Positions 55,595-63,797 are shown, numbered from the stretch's first letter. The stretch: DNA of 64,000 nt from Stackebrandtia nassauensis DSM 44728 (GCF_000024545.1 NC_013947.1:2542001-2606000); one strand, 5' to 3'. Notes: generated from the sequence alone by a model not told the origin. Translations and numbers: made by a program.

Positions 55595-57340
55595 ATGCAG
55601 AGACATCTCATCGTCACGGCAGCGGTCGTGCTCATCCTCGGCGCTTCGGTGACGACCGCTCTGGCCCTGCCCGGAGACGACGCCGACCGGTTGATCACCG
55701 GACCGGCCTCCGACCCGGCGGCCGAGAAGGTGGCCCGCGACGCGCTGGCGGACCTTCCCTCGGATGTGGTGGTGCGCATCGGTACCCGGCACACCGATGC
55801 GAAACTCGCCGCCGAGGGCTTCGAGATCCGCGTCGAGTCGGGCGAGATCCTGCTCGACGGCGCCGACGCGGCCGGTGTCTTCTACGGCGCGCAGGAGCTG
55901 CGGGAGCGCGCCCGCTCGGGCCGCCTGGACGACGGGGTGATCCGGCAGGAGCCGTCCATGCGCTACCGGGGCCTCATCGAGGGCTTCTACGGCACGCCGT
56001 GGACCCACGCTGAGCGGCTCGACCTGATGGACTACCTCGGCAGCCACCGGATGAACACCTACGCCTACGCGCCCAAGGACGACCCGTACCACCGGGAGAA
56101 GTGGCGCGAGCCCTACCCGGCCGACAAGCTCGCCGAACTGGGGGAGCTCGTCGAACGCGCCCAGGCCAACCACGTGGACTTCGCGTTCGCGCTGTCGCCG
56201 GGACTGTCGATCTGTTACACCTCCCAGGACGACTACGACGCCCTCATCGCGAAGTTCGACTCGCTGTACGACCTCGGGGTGCGGCAGTTCAACATCCCGC
56301 TGGACGACATCGACTACGACACCTGGCACTGCGACGGCGACGCCGAGGAGTACGGCAGCGGCCCGGCCGCCGCCGGACGGGCCCAGGCCGAACTGCTCAC
56401 CCGGGTGCAGACCGAATGGGCCGCGAACAAGGACGGCGTCGCCCCGATGCAGATGGTGCCCACCGAGTACTTCGACAACGAGGACTCCCCGTACAAGGAA
56501 GCCCTGCGCGACATGCACTCCGACGTCGTCGTCATGTGGACCGGCGTCGGCGTGATCCCCACGACCATCACCCGCGAGCAGGCGGCGCGGGCCCGCGAGG
56601 TCTTCGGGCACGAGATCCTGATCTGGGACAACTACCCGGTCAACGACTACATCGCCGGACGGCTCCCGCTTGGCGCCTACACCGGACGCGAGAACGGCCT
56701 GTCGGCCGAGGTCAGCGGCGTCATCTCCAACCCGATGAACCAGCCCGAGGTCAGCAAGGTGGCGCTGTACTCCTTCGGCGAGTACGGCTGGGACGACGAG
56801 TCCTACCAGGCGGAGGAGTCGTGGGAGCGGGCGTTGTCCGAGGCTGCCGGGGGATCGGAGGAGGTCGTCGACGCCCTGCGGCGCTTCGCGGATCTCAACC
56901 AGTACGACGAGACCCTGCACCAGGAACCGGCTCCGGAACTGGCCGCCGCCCTGGACGCGTTCTGGGAGGCCTGGGACGCCGGGGACCACGACGCCGCCGC
57001 TGAGCGGTTCGACGCGGTGCTGGCCGACCTGGCCGCGGCGCCCGACGTGATCCGCGAGGGCGCGGCCGACCCGGCCTTCGCCGAACAGGCCAGGGCCTGG
57101 CTCGACGCGGCCGAACTGTGGGTCTCGGCGATGCGGCACTCGCTGACCGGCATGGTCCGGGAGGTCAACGGCGACCCCGAGGGCGCGTGCGAGGCGATCG
57201 CCGAGGCCACCTCGGATGTGGAGGCGGCCAAGGAGATCCGCGACGACCGCGAACCGCACTCCACGACCCACCCCCGTATCGCCGACGGCGTCGCCGACGC
57301 CTACATCGACGCCGCCGCCGGACACGCGGGCTGCGGCTGA
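55595..57340 (+). CDS. Secreted GH84 beta-N-acetylglucosaminidase
   Basis: 581 residues from the ATG at 55595. Signal peptide (LIVTAAVVLILGASVTTALA). An N-terminal hexosaminidase-associated domain (to about residue 120) is followed by the GH84 barrel: RGLIEGFYGTPWTHAERL, YAYAPKDDPYHREKWR and the catalytic aspartate pair in PLDDIDYDTW. The C-terminal 150 residues are a helical domain. GH84 enzymes remove GlcNAc by substrate-assisted catalysis, including from O-GlcNAc protein and glycosaminoglycans. It converges on the RiPP-like operon with 15 bases between. Confidence 0.9.
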   Translation: MQRHLIVTAAVVLILGASVTTALALPGDDADRLITGPASDPAAEKVARDALADLPSDVVVRIGTRHTDAKLAAEGFEIRVESGEILLDGADAAGVFYGAQELRERARSGRLDDGVIRQEPSMRYRGLIEGFYGTPWTHAERLDLMDYLGSHRMNTYAYAPKDDPYHREKWREPYPADKLAELGELVERAQANHVDFAFALSPGLSICYTSQDDYDALIAKFDSLYDLGVRQFNIPLDDIDYDTWHCDGDAEEYGSGPAAAGRAQAELLTRVQTEWAANKDGVAPMQMVPTEYFDNEDSPYKEALRDMHSDVVVMWTGVGVIPTTITREQAARAREVFGHEILIWDNYPVNDYIAGRLPLGAYTGRENGLSAEVSGVISNPMNQPEVSKVALYSFGEYGWDDESYQAEESWERALSEAAGGSEEVVDALRRFADLNQYDETLHQEPAPELAAALDAFWEAWDAGDHDAAAERFDAVLADLAAAPDVIREGAADPAFAEQARAWLDAAELWVSAMRHSLTGMVREVNGDPEGACEAIAEATSDVEAAKEIRDDREPHSTTHPRIADGVADAYIDAAAGHAGCG

Positions 57341-57355
57341 CCGCCCTGGGTCACG

Positions 57356-58627
57356 TCATTCGACGGTTGCAACCCGGAAGGCGCACAGCTCGGCGAGCAG
57401 CTCCCGGCAGTGCTCGCGCTCGGGTTCGCCGACGGCGTCCAGCAGCTCGGCGACCGTCGCCGGGGTGGCGTTCGCGTCGAGCCGGTCCAGCAGCGCGGTG
57501 ATCGCCTTCGGCGACGGTCGGGCCGAGGCGGTGTGGCCGTTGCCCGAGCACAGCGCGGTGGCGTCGTCAGCCCGGGCCCACAGCACGGTCGCGCCGGGCG
57601 CGCGCCGCAGCCGGGTGGCGTCGGTCAGCTCCGGCCGGGGCACGGGATCGGGAACCGGACGGAAGCCCCCGGCGGTGTACCGGTTCAGGGTCACCGCCAG
57701 TCGGCGCTCACCCTCCCAGGACCGCTCCAGCAGGGACACCGCTTGGTCCATGCCCTGCCGCAGCGCGAGCGGGAGGCCGGTGGCGGCGTCGGCCGGATCG
57801 ACGAAGGGATCGACGTCGATCGGCGGCATCCGGGTTTCCAGGTAAGCGTCGGGGTCGGTCAGGGCCGAGGCGGGAAGGTCGGTGAGCAGGTCGGTCATCT
57901 CGAACTCCACCCGGCGGCCCTCGCGCGGCACACCCACGTTGACGCTGGTCGCCGGTTCGCTGCCGACGGTCTCGCCGACGTGGAAGTGACTGGCGGGCCA
58001 GTACATCAGCTGACCGGGCCCGGCCTCGGCGGCGATCGAGGTGTCGAGGTAGCGCGCGTAGTCGAGGATGGTGCTGGCGTCGTGGGACCAGGGACGGTGG
58101 GGCCACATCCGCATCCGTTTGCGTCCGGACAGGACGTACATGAAAGTGCCGAACCGATCCTTGTGGACTCCCACCGGGGAGTGCTCGTAGTTTCCGTGGA
58201 ACAGCGTGGTGATGGCGCTCGTCATCGGCAAACCGACCCGTTCCCACAGCGGATGGAAGAAGGCGCGCTGCCGGTCCCACATGTCGGGGTTGTGCGGATG
58301 GAACCCGGCGATGACCAGCGCGTGCCTCTCGCCGTCGAGCGCCGTGGTGACCCGCGCCGCGTAGGAGTCGAAGTCGGTGTCCGACGCGCACGGGACCCGG
58401 CCCCGCGCCGTCAGCAGTCGCCTGCCCTCGCAGGTCAGCCGGACGATGTCGGGGATGACGTCGGCGGCACCGGGTGCGCTGGCGGTGATCGCCGCGCTCA
58501 GCGCCTCCTCGGCGAGGAACGGTGCCCGCGGGACCCGGCGGTACAGAACCGGCGCCCGATCCCAGTACTTCTCGGCGAACACGTCCCAGTCGAGAGTGTC
58601 CTCGACGGCGACGGAGGTTTCGGTCAT
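57356..58627 (-). CDS. JmjC/cupin oxygenase with intact iron ligands
   Basis: 423 residues from the ATG at 58627 (GAGGAG 6 bases upstream); the longer upstream frame lies inside the neighbouring gene. The JmjC-type core carries His155-x-Asp157 (VGVHKDRFGTF) and the second-strand histidine in YWPASHFHVGE (214/216), the 2-His-1-carboxylate iron triad. The C-terminal 80 residues look like a small helical winged domain (ITALLDRLDANATP). Such enzymes use Fe(II) and 2-oxoglutarate for hydroxylation or demethylation. As last gene of the RiPP-like operon it probably oxidises the peptide. Confidence 0.82.
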   Translation of the reverse strand: MTETSVAVEDTLDWDVFAEKYWDRAPVLYRRVPRAPFLAEEALSAAITASAPGAADVIPDIVRLTCEGRRLLTARGRVPCASDTDFDSYAARVTTALDGERHALVIAGFHPHNPDMWDRQRAFFHPLWERVGLPMTSAITTLFHGNYEHSPVGVHKDRFGTFMYVLSGRKRMRMWPHRPWSHDASTILDYARYLDTSIAAEAGPGQLMYWPASHFHVGETVGSEPATSVNVGVPREGRRVEFEMTDLLTDLPASALTDPDAYLETRMPPIDVDPFVDPADAATGLPLALRQGMDQAVSLLERSWEGERRLAVTLNRYTAGGFRPVPDPVPRPELTDATRLRRAPGATVLWARADDATALCSGNGHTASARPSPKAITALLDRLDANATPATVAELLDAVGEPEREHCRELLAELCAFRVATVE

Positions 58628-59766
58628 GGTGTCTCCTCGACGATCTCGATGGCACGCAGTTCGCGCAACCGGTCCAGCAGCGGCCCGGCGCCGTTGTCCT
58701 GGCCGTCGGCGTCCCGGCACAGTTCGGCCACCTCGACCGAATCGTTGCCGCGCAACCGATCCAGCACCAATCCCGGTGTCGGCCCGGCCACACTGAAGGC
58801 CATACCGTTGACCGCCCACAGTTGCTGGTCCGGTTCCTCGCCGGGCAGCACCAGCACCGGGACGCGCGCCCGCACCCGCTGTTCGAGACGCAGCGGTGGT
58901 GGTTCGGCGGGGTCGGGAACCGGATCGAGACCCGCCGCGCTGGCCCGGCCCGCCCACCACACCCGGCTGAGCCGTTCGGCCTCGGCGCGGTAGTCCGCGC
59001 GATGCGGAGGTCGTTGCGGGGCAACGGTTTCAGCGGGGAGCTTGAGTTCCTCGCCGTCTGTCGGTGGTGGGAAGGACAGTTCGGGCACCGGTTCGTCCAG
59101 TTCGGCGGCCTCGGCGGCGACGACCCGGCTGATCAGCCTCACCGCGTCGGCGGTGGGCAGTCGCCGGTCGACGGGGATCCGCAGCCGCAGCGACAGACTC
59201 GCCGTCGAGGAGCGCAGCGCGGCGGTTCCCGCCGCCGGAATCCGCACCACATCCCCTTCGGACAGTTCCTGCTCGGTTCCGTCGTCCAGCAGTGTTACGC
59301 GTCCGTCCAGCACGAACACCAGGTTCAGGTGGGACGCCTCGGATTCGCACAACCCGACGTCACCGGCGGCGACGATCAACTCGGAGGCCACCGGCAGGAC
59401 GGGCATGCCCACGATCGACCACAGTGGCGTCAGTTGCTCGCGGACCCGGTGCCACAGCCGATAGTCGGTGAACAGCGGCTCGACGGCCCGCAGCCGCCAG
59501 TTCGCCGCCCGCGACGACAGCCGGTCCCGGTAGCCGTCGAGGTCGGAATCGCCGGACGACGGCAGCCGGTCACCCGGCGCGGATATCAGCTCGCCGTCGG
59601 CGTCGAAACTCACCGAGGGCAGCGCGTAGTGCCGCATTCCCCGCAGGTACGGCTCGCAGGCGGTGCGCAGCACCGTGAAGGCGAGCCCGGGGTCCACCGC
59701 CGGTCGCGCGTGCGATTCCACCGCGCAGCCGTGGTTCCAGTTCGCGGCGATTGTCGTCCAGGTCAT
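58624..59766 (-). CDS. JmjC/cupin paralogue with lost iron ligands
   Basis: 380 residues, overlapping the next gene by four bases (ATGA). Architecture matches its downstream neighbour over the full length, including the LDRLRELRAIEIVEE-like C-terminus. In the core, the strand that should read H-x-D reads VGLCESEASHLNLVFVL, and the second-histidine region reads VVRIPAAGTAALRS, so all three iron ligands appear absent. It is best read as a non-catalytic partner that binds substrate or forms a heterodimer. AGGA-type GGAG overlaps the stop of the dehydratase gene. Confidence 0.8.
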   Translation of the reverse strand: MTWTTIAANWNHGCAVESHARPAVDPGLAFTVLRTACEPYLRGMRHYALPSVSFDADGELISAPGDRLPSSGDSDLDGYRDRLSSRAANWRLRAVEPLFTDYRLWHRVREQLTPLWSIVGMPVLPVASELIVAAGDVGLCESEASHLNLVFVLDGRVTLLDDGTEQELSEGDVVRIPAAGTAALRSSTASLSLRLRIPVDRRLPTADAVRLISRVVAAEAAELDEPVPELSFPPPTDGEELKLPAETVAPQRPPHRADYRAEAERLSRVWWAGRASAAGLDPVPDPAEPPPLRLEQRVRARVPVLVLPGEEPDQQLWAVNGMAFSVAGPTPGLVLDRLRGNDSVEVAELCRDADGQDNGAGPLLDRLRELRAIEIVEETP

Positions 59767-59778
59767 GAGGCGGCTCCA

Positions 59779-62082
59779 TCACTGTGGTTGGCGGGTCGGC
59801 GTCGCGGGGTCGAAACGGTCGCGTATCCGTCGCGTGTATTCGTCGAGACTGGACAGCCCCATCGCGGCCCGGGCGGCGTCGACGCCCTCCGGATCGGCCA
59901 GCGGGCAGGGCACCAGTTCGCCGTCGCGGCGTTCGAACTTCGTGCCGTAACGCTGCGGGACTCCCTCGGCCAGGCACAGCGAATCGGTCACGTAGGCCAC
60001 ATCCGGCAGCTCGGCCCGGCCGTCGAGGGCGGCGGCCTCCAGTTCTCGCAGGCAGCGACGCCGGAACTCAAGCGCCCCGTCGACGTGCTGCAACAGCCGG
60101 ACGGCCCCGGCGGCGGCCTCGGTGCCGACCATCTCGGCCGTCGGCCAGCCGTGTTCGTCCACAACGGTCTCCAGCCACGCGATGGCCTCGGCGCCCAGTT
60201 CCGACAGTTGCGCCTCCAGCTCGGTGTCCGACCGGCCACCATCCACCCAGGACGATCGCAGCACCGCGTCGGCGTCGTCGATGCGGCACAGCCGTTCGGC
60301 GATCTCGTCGAGCGGTTCGGGTTCGGTGAGCTCGGCGACCTTGACGCGATTGGTCTCGGCGTCCCAGGAGTAGATCAGCCGGGCGTCGAATTCCGGCCAG
60401 TCGACGGCGACTTCGCTGGCGCCGACACGAACCCCGGCGGCGCGAGGCAAAGCCGGTGTCGCGGCGTAGTCCAGCGCACCCCGAAGCGTCATGCCCAGCC
60501 CGCCCAGGTCCCAGTCGGCGACCGGCGGCCACTCGGTCGCCAGCTGGTCATCGGTCAGCTTGGGATCGTCGACCGGTCCATCGATGGTGGACATTCGATC
60601 GTCACCGATGGCGGCGAAGTAGTACGGCACGTCACCGGCATCGAGCTGGCCGCGCTCGGACTCGGCGAGATCGGACGGCAGCGGTGCGTTCGCCAGCAGC
60701 CGATCGGCCAGCGTCGTGTAGTAGTCACCGGTGTCGCGGGGCAGCACCCGGGCGAACACGCCGTCGCGGTGCTCACGCGCGAACGCGCCGATCTCGTCCC
60801 GGTCCCGGCACAGGACCGCCCACAGGTCGAAGGCGCCGCGTACGAAGTGCGGCAGGTAGGGGCCGTAACCGAACCGACCGGCGGCATCGGACACGACGGT
60901 GTCGGTGACGCTTCTCGCCCAGGACCGCCGCGACCGCACCAGCTCCAGGCCCTCGTCGGTCTGCCGGAAACAGACCGGCAAGGCGTCCACGCCACACAGT
61001 CGCGGCCGGTTCTCGAAGCCGACATGGTGGTGCGGACCGGATTCGGCGGTCAGGCCGGTCTGGAACAGATGGTCGACCGGCCGCCCGAACACCTCAACAT
61101 CCACAATGTAATGGCGCGTTCCGGTTTCGCCCGCGCGCCGTCCGGCCAGCAGGTTCCCATCGATCAGGTCCGCGATACCGAAGGCCATGGCCGCAGCGAC
61201 AAGGGCCCCGGCGCGACTCCACAACTCGGGACAGTCCGACTCCGCCACGACCGGCCCGGACACCGTCAGGCCGTGTTCGCGGTGGATCGGCCGCCGGGGT
61301 GCGGCTTCGATCCATTCCTGCCACAACCGACTGTCGACGCCCTCGCCGCGCCGCTGACACCGCAGCGTCGGCAACTCGATCTCGGGGCGGTTCGTCAACC
61401 GGTTGAGCAGCGCGAACACCGAGTCCGGGACTTCGCCTCCGGTGTCGGCGGTCAGGAACAGCGCCTCGCCGCACGCCGGACGGGCCTTGTACGCCACCGC
61501 CGTCCCGTCGGCACTGACCAGCCGCAGCACCCGGCGACCGGCGTTGTGCGTCTCGTCGCCATGCGCGGTCAGCTCCACGATGCGACCGGACGCCCCAAAG
61601 TACCGATCCAGATCCCCGCGCCACTCGGTGCACAGCCGGGCCAGGAACACATCGAGGTGCGTCAGCCAGTCGGCGATCCGGCGGCGGCAGAACGCGTCCA
61701 GGTCCGGCAGCCTGTCGGCCGCGCACACCGTGAACAGCTCGGTGAAGACCGCGCCGAACAGCCCGTCGTTGTCGAGGCTCAGCACCTCCGGGTCGATGAC
61801 ATCGGCGTTTCGGGCACCTGCCCGCTCGCACCAACGGGTCGCGGCATCCAGGGCGTCCACCAGCGGAGCGAACGCCGGAGCCGACAACGCGGCGGCCAAC
61901 ACCGTCGCGTCGGCTTCCCCCGACAACCGCCGGACCTGTGACACGTGGGTCCCGACCTCGGCGGCCACCGGCGGGAACAGCCCGCCCCGGCGGCCGTGTG
62001 ACACCGCCTCGACGACCTGGTTCGCGGTGGCGCCCAACGGGTTCGCCGAACCCGGCGCGGGCCGCCAGCTGAGATTGTCCAT
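59779..62082 (-). CDS. LanM-type dehydratase-like protein (DUF4135) with DUF6624-like tail
   Basis: 767 residues from the ATG at 62082, with AGGAG 5 bases upstream; an in-frame GTG at 62112 has none. Residues about 90-500 match the lanthipeptide dehydratase: GDETHNAGRR (176/179), AYKARP (Lys199), DLIDGN (305-310), VDVE (328) and LPRDTGDYY (449-). The catalytic-loop DLHxEN is DLIDGN, so the usual histidine is Ile307. No LanC cyclase domain follows. Instead residues about 590-755 resemble DUF6624 (EHGWPTAEMVG, VPQRYGTKF). Likely a kinase/lyase dehydrating Ser/Thr of the adjacent peptides. Confidence 0.78.
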   Translation of the reverse strand: MDNLSWRPAPGSANPLGATANQVVEAVSHGRRGGLFPPVAAEVGTHVSQVRRLSGEADATVLAAALSAPAFAPLVDALDAATRWCERAGARNADVIDPEVLSLDNDGLFGAVFTELFTVCAADRLPDLDAFCRRRIADWLTHLDVFLARLCTEWRGDLDRYFGASGRIVELTAHGDETHNAGRRVLRLVSADGTAVAYKARPACGEALFLTADTGGEVPDSVFALLNRLTNRPEIELPTLRCQRRGEGVDSRLWQEWIEAAPRRPIHREHGLTVSGPVVAESDCPELWSRAGALVAAAMAFGIADLIDGNLLAGRRAGETGTRHYIVDVEVFGRPVDHLFQTGLTAESGPHHHVGFENRPRLCGVDALPVCFRQTDEGLELVRSRRSWARSVTDTVVSDAAGRFGYGPYLPHFVRGAFDLWAVLCRDRDEIGAFAREHRDGVFARVLPRDTGDYYTTLADRLLANAPLPSDLAESERGQLDAGDVPYYFAAIGDDRMSTIDGPVDDPKLTDDQLATEWPPVADWDLGGLGMTLRGALDYAATPALPRAAGVRVGASEVAVDWPEFDARLIYSWDAETNRVKVAELTEPEPLDEIAERLCRIDDADAVLRSSWVDGGRSDTELEAQLSELGAEAIAWLETVVDEHGWPTAEMVGTEAAAGAVRLLQHVDGALEFRRRCLRELEAAALDGRAELPDVAYVTDSLCLAEGVPQRYGTKFERRDGELVPCPLADPEGVDAARAAMGLSSLDEYTRRIRDRFDPATPTRQPQ

Positions 62083-62124
62083 ATCGCTCCTATGGCCGCC
62101 GGTATCCGTCACGGCGGGGGAGAG

Positions 62125-62169
62125 GTCCCTTCCCGGGAGGCGGAGAGGTTGTTCGTCCCGGGAAGGGAC
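62125..62169 (-). terminator. 14-bp perfect hairpin between precursor genes and the dehydratase
   Basis: GTCCCTTCCCGGGA (62125-62138) pairs with 62156-62169 over a 17-base loop, starting 6 bases after the second precursor stop and ending 43 bases before the dehydratase start. No T tract follows on the minus strand. It could attenuate transcription or protect the precursor mRNA end, giving more peptide than enzyme. Confidence 0.65.
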
Positions 62170-62175
62170 GGTTCA

Positions 62176-62292
62176 CTACGGAGCGCAGTAAGCGGCGGCG
62201 GTGCAGGTGGCGCGCGACGGCTTCGTCGCGGGACGCTTGCGTTCGACGGCGCCCAGCATCGACTCCAGCTTGGCCTTGTTCGACTGCTTCAC
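62176..62292 (-). CDS. Putative RiPP precursor peptide 2 (38 residues)
   Basis: Starts with GTG at 62292; GGAGG (62299-62303 region) lies 6-7 bases upstream. Sequence: VKQSN, then KAKLESMLGAVER, KRPATKPSRAT, and CTAAAYCAP at the C-terminus. The KAKLESMLGAVER block and PATKP are shared with precursor 1, 22 bases upstream in the operon. The conserved leader with a variable tail that keeps a CT(x)n-YC frame is the pattern of a modified peptide: Thr after the first Cys can be dehydrated, and two Cys are available for rings. Family unknown to me. Confidence 0.8.
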   Translation of the reverse strand: MKQSNKAKLESMLGAVERKRPATKPSRATCTAAAYCAP

Positions 62293-62314
62293 GTTGTCCT
62301 CCAGTCGGGTGGGA

Positions 62315-62428
62315 TCAGACGCAGTAGATGCGCGTGCAGCTCGATTTCGCGGGCTTGGTCGCGGGAACCCTGCGCTCGACGGCGCCGAGCATCGACTCCA
62401 GCTTCGCCTTGGACTTCTTCTTCTCCAT
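62315..62428 (-). CDS. Putative RiPP precursor peptide 1 (37 residues)
   Basis: ATG at 62428 with GGAGG 5-6 bases upstream. Sequence: MEKKKS, KAKLESMLGAVER, RVPATKPAKSS, and CTRIYCV. The leader (13 residues identical to precursor 2) is predicted helical and may bind the dehydratase or the JmjC pair. The tail has Ser29, Ser30, Thr32 and Cys31, Cys36 as possible modification sites. Both peptides lie upstream of the dehydratase and cupin genes on the same strand. Too short for standard gene finders. Confidence 0.82.
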   Translation of the reverse strand: MEKKKSKAKLESMLGAVERRVPATKPAKSSCTRIYCV

Positions 62429-62564
62429 CGGAACCTCCGGGGTTGGTTTCGGGAAGTTCGGTAACGGCTACCGATGCGGCGAAGCCTAACTTCCACCGGG
62501 GGTGTTCGGGAGTGGCACTTTGGAGCCGCGATCGGCGCGAGTCTACAAGGGGCTTATTGGGATC

Positions 62565-62581
62565 GGCGTTGGCGCAACGCC
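62565..62581 (-). terminator. Weak hairpin after the MarR gene
   Basis: GGCGTT (62565-62570) pairs with AACGCC (62576-62581) over a 5-base loop, 27 bases after the MarR stop. The region 62429-62607 otherwise only holds the presumed precursor promoter; I see no clear -10/-35 pair. Confidence 0.3.
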
Positions 62582-62607
62582 AGCGCGCGGCGGGTCCGTC
62601 GTCGGGG

Positions 62608-63087
62608 TCAGGCCGTTTCGGCTGCTCGAATCCGCGCCAGCACCCGGTCGGCCACCGAGCGCAGGGTGTCGATCTCCTCATCGGACAGATGGTCGACGAA
62701 GTATCGCCGCACCGCCGCGACGTGGCCGGGAGCGGCCATCTCGATGGCCTCGCGTCCGGCCGGGGTCAGGCGGGCCATGGTGCCCCGGGCGTCCTCGTCG
62801 CAGTCCTCGCGCACGATCAGGCCCCGCTGTTCCATGCGGCGCAGCTGGTGGGCCAGGCGGCTGCGGTCCCATTTGGCCTCGGTGCGCAGTTCCCGGGCTC
62901 GCAGTCGGCCGTCGGGGGACTCCGACAGCGGCACCAGGATCGCGTAGTCCGCGCCCGACAGGCCGGAGTCCCGGGCGAGTTCGCGATCCAGTGCGGAGGT
63001 CAGGTCGATGTGCATCTGGCGCCAGGTGCGCCACAGGCACTGTTCGCGGTCATCCAGCCAGCGGGGGTCGGTCATGATCACCACCAT
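62608..63087 (-). CDS. MarR-family regulator
   Basis: 159 residues from the ATG at 63087, or 155 from the ATG at 63075. The winged-helix MarR core spans residues about 35-120 (LRTEAKWDRSRLAHQLRRMEQRGLI and TPAGREAIE). It is divergent from yceI, and two near-identical 18-bp operators lie in the 83-base gap. It probably represses both until a phenolic, oxidant or other ligand binds. Its start region touches the first operator closely. Confidence 0.88.
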   Translation of the reverse strand: MVVIMTDPRWLDDREQCLWRTWRQMHIDLTSALDRELARDSGLSGADYAILVPLSESPDGRLRARELRTEAKWDRSRLAHQLRRMEQRGLIVREDCDEDARGTMARLTPAGREAIEMAAPGHVAAVRRYFVDHLSDEEIDTLRSVADRVLARIRAAETA

Positions 63088-63094
63088 ATCCGGT

Positions 63095-63112
63095 TTGTTG
63101 ACACATCAGCAA
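63095..63112. promoter_or_regulatory. MarR operator, copy 1
   Basis: TTGTTGACACATCAGCAA is an imperfect inverted repeat with the same plan as copy 2, 8 bases upstream of the MarR start. Probable autoregulatory site. Confidence 0.6.
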
Positions 63113-63125
63113 ATCTTCGCTAACA

Positions 63126-63143
63126 TTGCTGACACGTCAGCAA
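63126..63143. promoter_or_regulatory. MarR operator, copy 2
   Basis: TTGCTGACACGTCAGCAA has perfect 8-base arms around AC and lies 27 bases before the YceI start. The two copies are 31 bases apart, start to start, i.e. about three helical turns, so two dimers could bind one face. Confidence 0.7.
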
Positions 63144-63170
63144 AATGCTGGGATTTCACGAGGAGGACCC

Positions 63171-63734
63171 ATGAACACCACCGCCATCGACCCGACGCTG
63201 TCCGGCACCTACGTCGTCGACCCGACCCACAGCCGCTTCGGCTTCGTGGCCCGCCACGCCATGGTCACCAAGGTCCGCGGCAGCTTCCCCGAGTTCGAGG
63301 CCACCGGCTTCCTGAACACCGACGACCCCACCAGCTCGACCGCCGAGGTGACCCTCCAGGTCGCCAGCGTCGACACCGGCAACGAACAGCGCGACGGCCA
63401 CCTGCGCACCAACGACTTCTTCGACGCGCCCAACCACCCGCAGATCACCTTCCGCAGCACCAGCGTGGAGGACAGGGGCGACAACGAGTACCGCCTCAAC
63501 GGCGACCTGACCATCAAGGGCGTCACCAAGCCCATCTCGGTCGACCTGGAGTACACAGGCACCGCCCTCGACCCCTACGGCAACCGCCGCATCGGCCTTG
63601 AGGGAACCGCCACCCTCAACCGCCGCGACTTCGGTGTCAACTTCCAGGCCGCGCTCGAGACCGGCGGCGTCCTGGTGTCGGACAAGATCAACCTCGAGTT
63701 CGACATCTCCGCCATCCAGCAGAAGCCCGAGTAG
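63171..63734 (+). CDS. YceI-family protein
   Basis: 187 residues from the ATG at 63171 with GAGGAGG 5 bases upstream; an upstream in-frame ATG overlaps operator 2. The lipocalin-like YceI barrel is recognised by YVVDPTHSRFGFVARHAMVTKVRG (DPTHSRFGFVARHAM), DFFDAPNHPQITFRS and the C-terminal LEFDISA. Members bind polyprenoid chains or other lipophiles. No signal peptide, so it is cytoplasmic. Controlled by the divergent MarR in many actinobacteria. Confidence 0.92.
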   Translation: MNTTAIDPTLSGTYVVDPTHSRFGFVARHAMVTKVRGSFPEFEATGFLNTDDPTSSTAEVTLQVASVDTGNEQRDGHLRTNDFFDAPNHPQITFRSTSVEDRGDNEYRLNGDLTIKGVTKPISVDLEYTGTALDPYGNRRIGLEGTATLNRRDFGVNFQAALETGGVLVSDKINLEFDISAIQQKPE

Positions 63735-63751
63735 GCCCCCATCGCACGGGC

Positions 63752-63797
63752 GTGGTGGTGCGCGGGCACCGGGAGGGGAGTCCGCGCACACCACCAC
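63752..63797 (+). terminator. Hairpin terminator after YceI
   Basis: GTGGTGGTGCGCGG (63752-63765) pairs with CCGCGCACACCACCAC (63782-63797) with a two-base bulge and a 16-base loop, 18 bases after the stop. No T tract. Confidence 0.5.

Noticed and set aside
58522-61941. Very long plus-strand ORF opposite the RiPP enzymes
   Set aside because: Antisense shadow in high-GC DNA; Arg/Gly/Gln-rich, no domains, while the minus strand encodes recognisable families.
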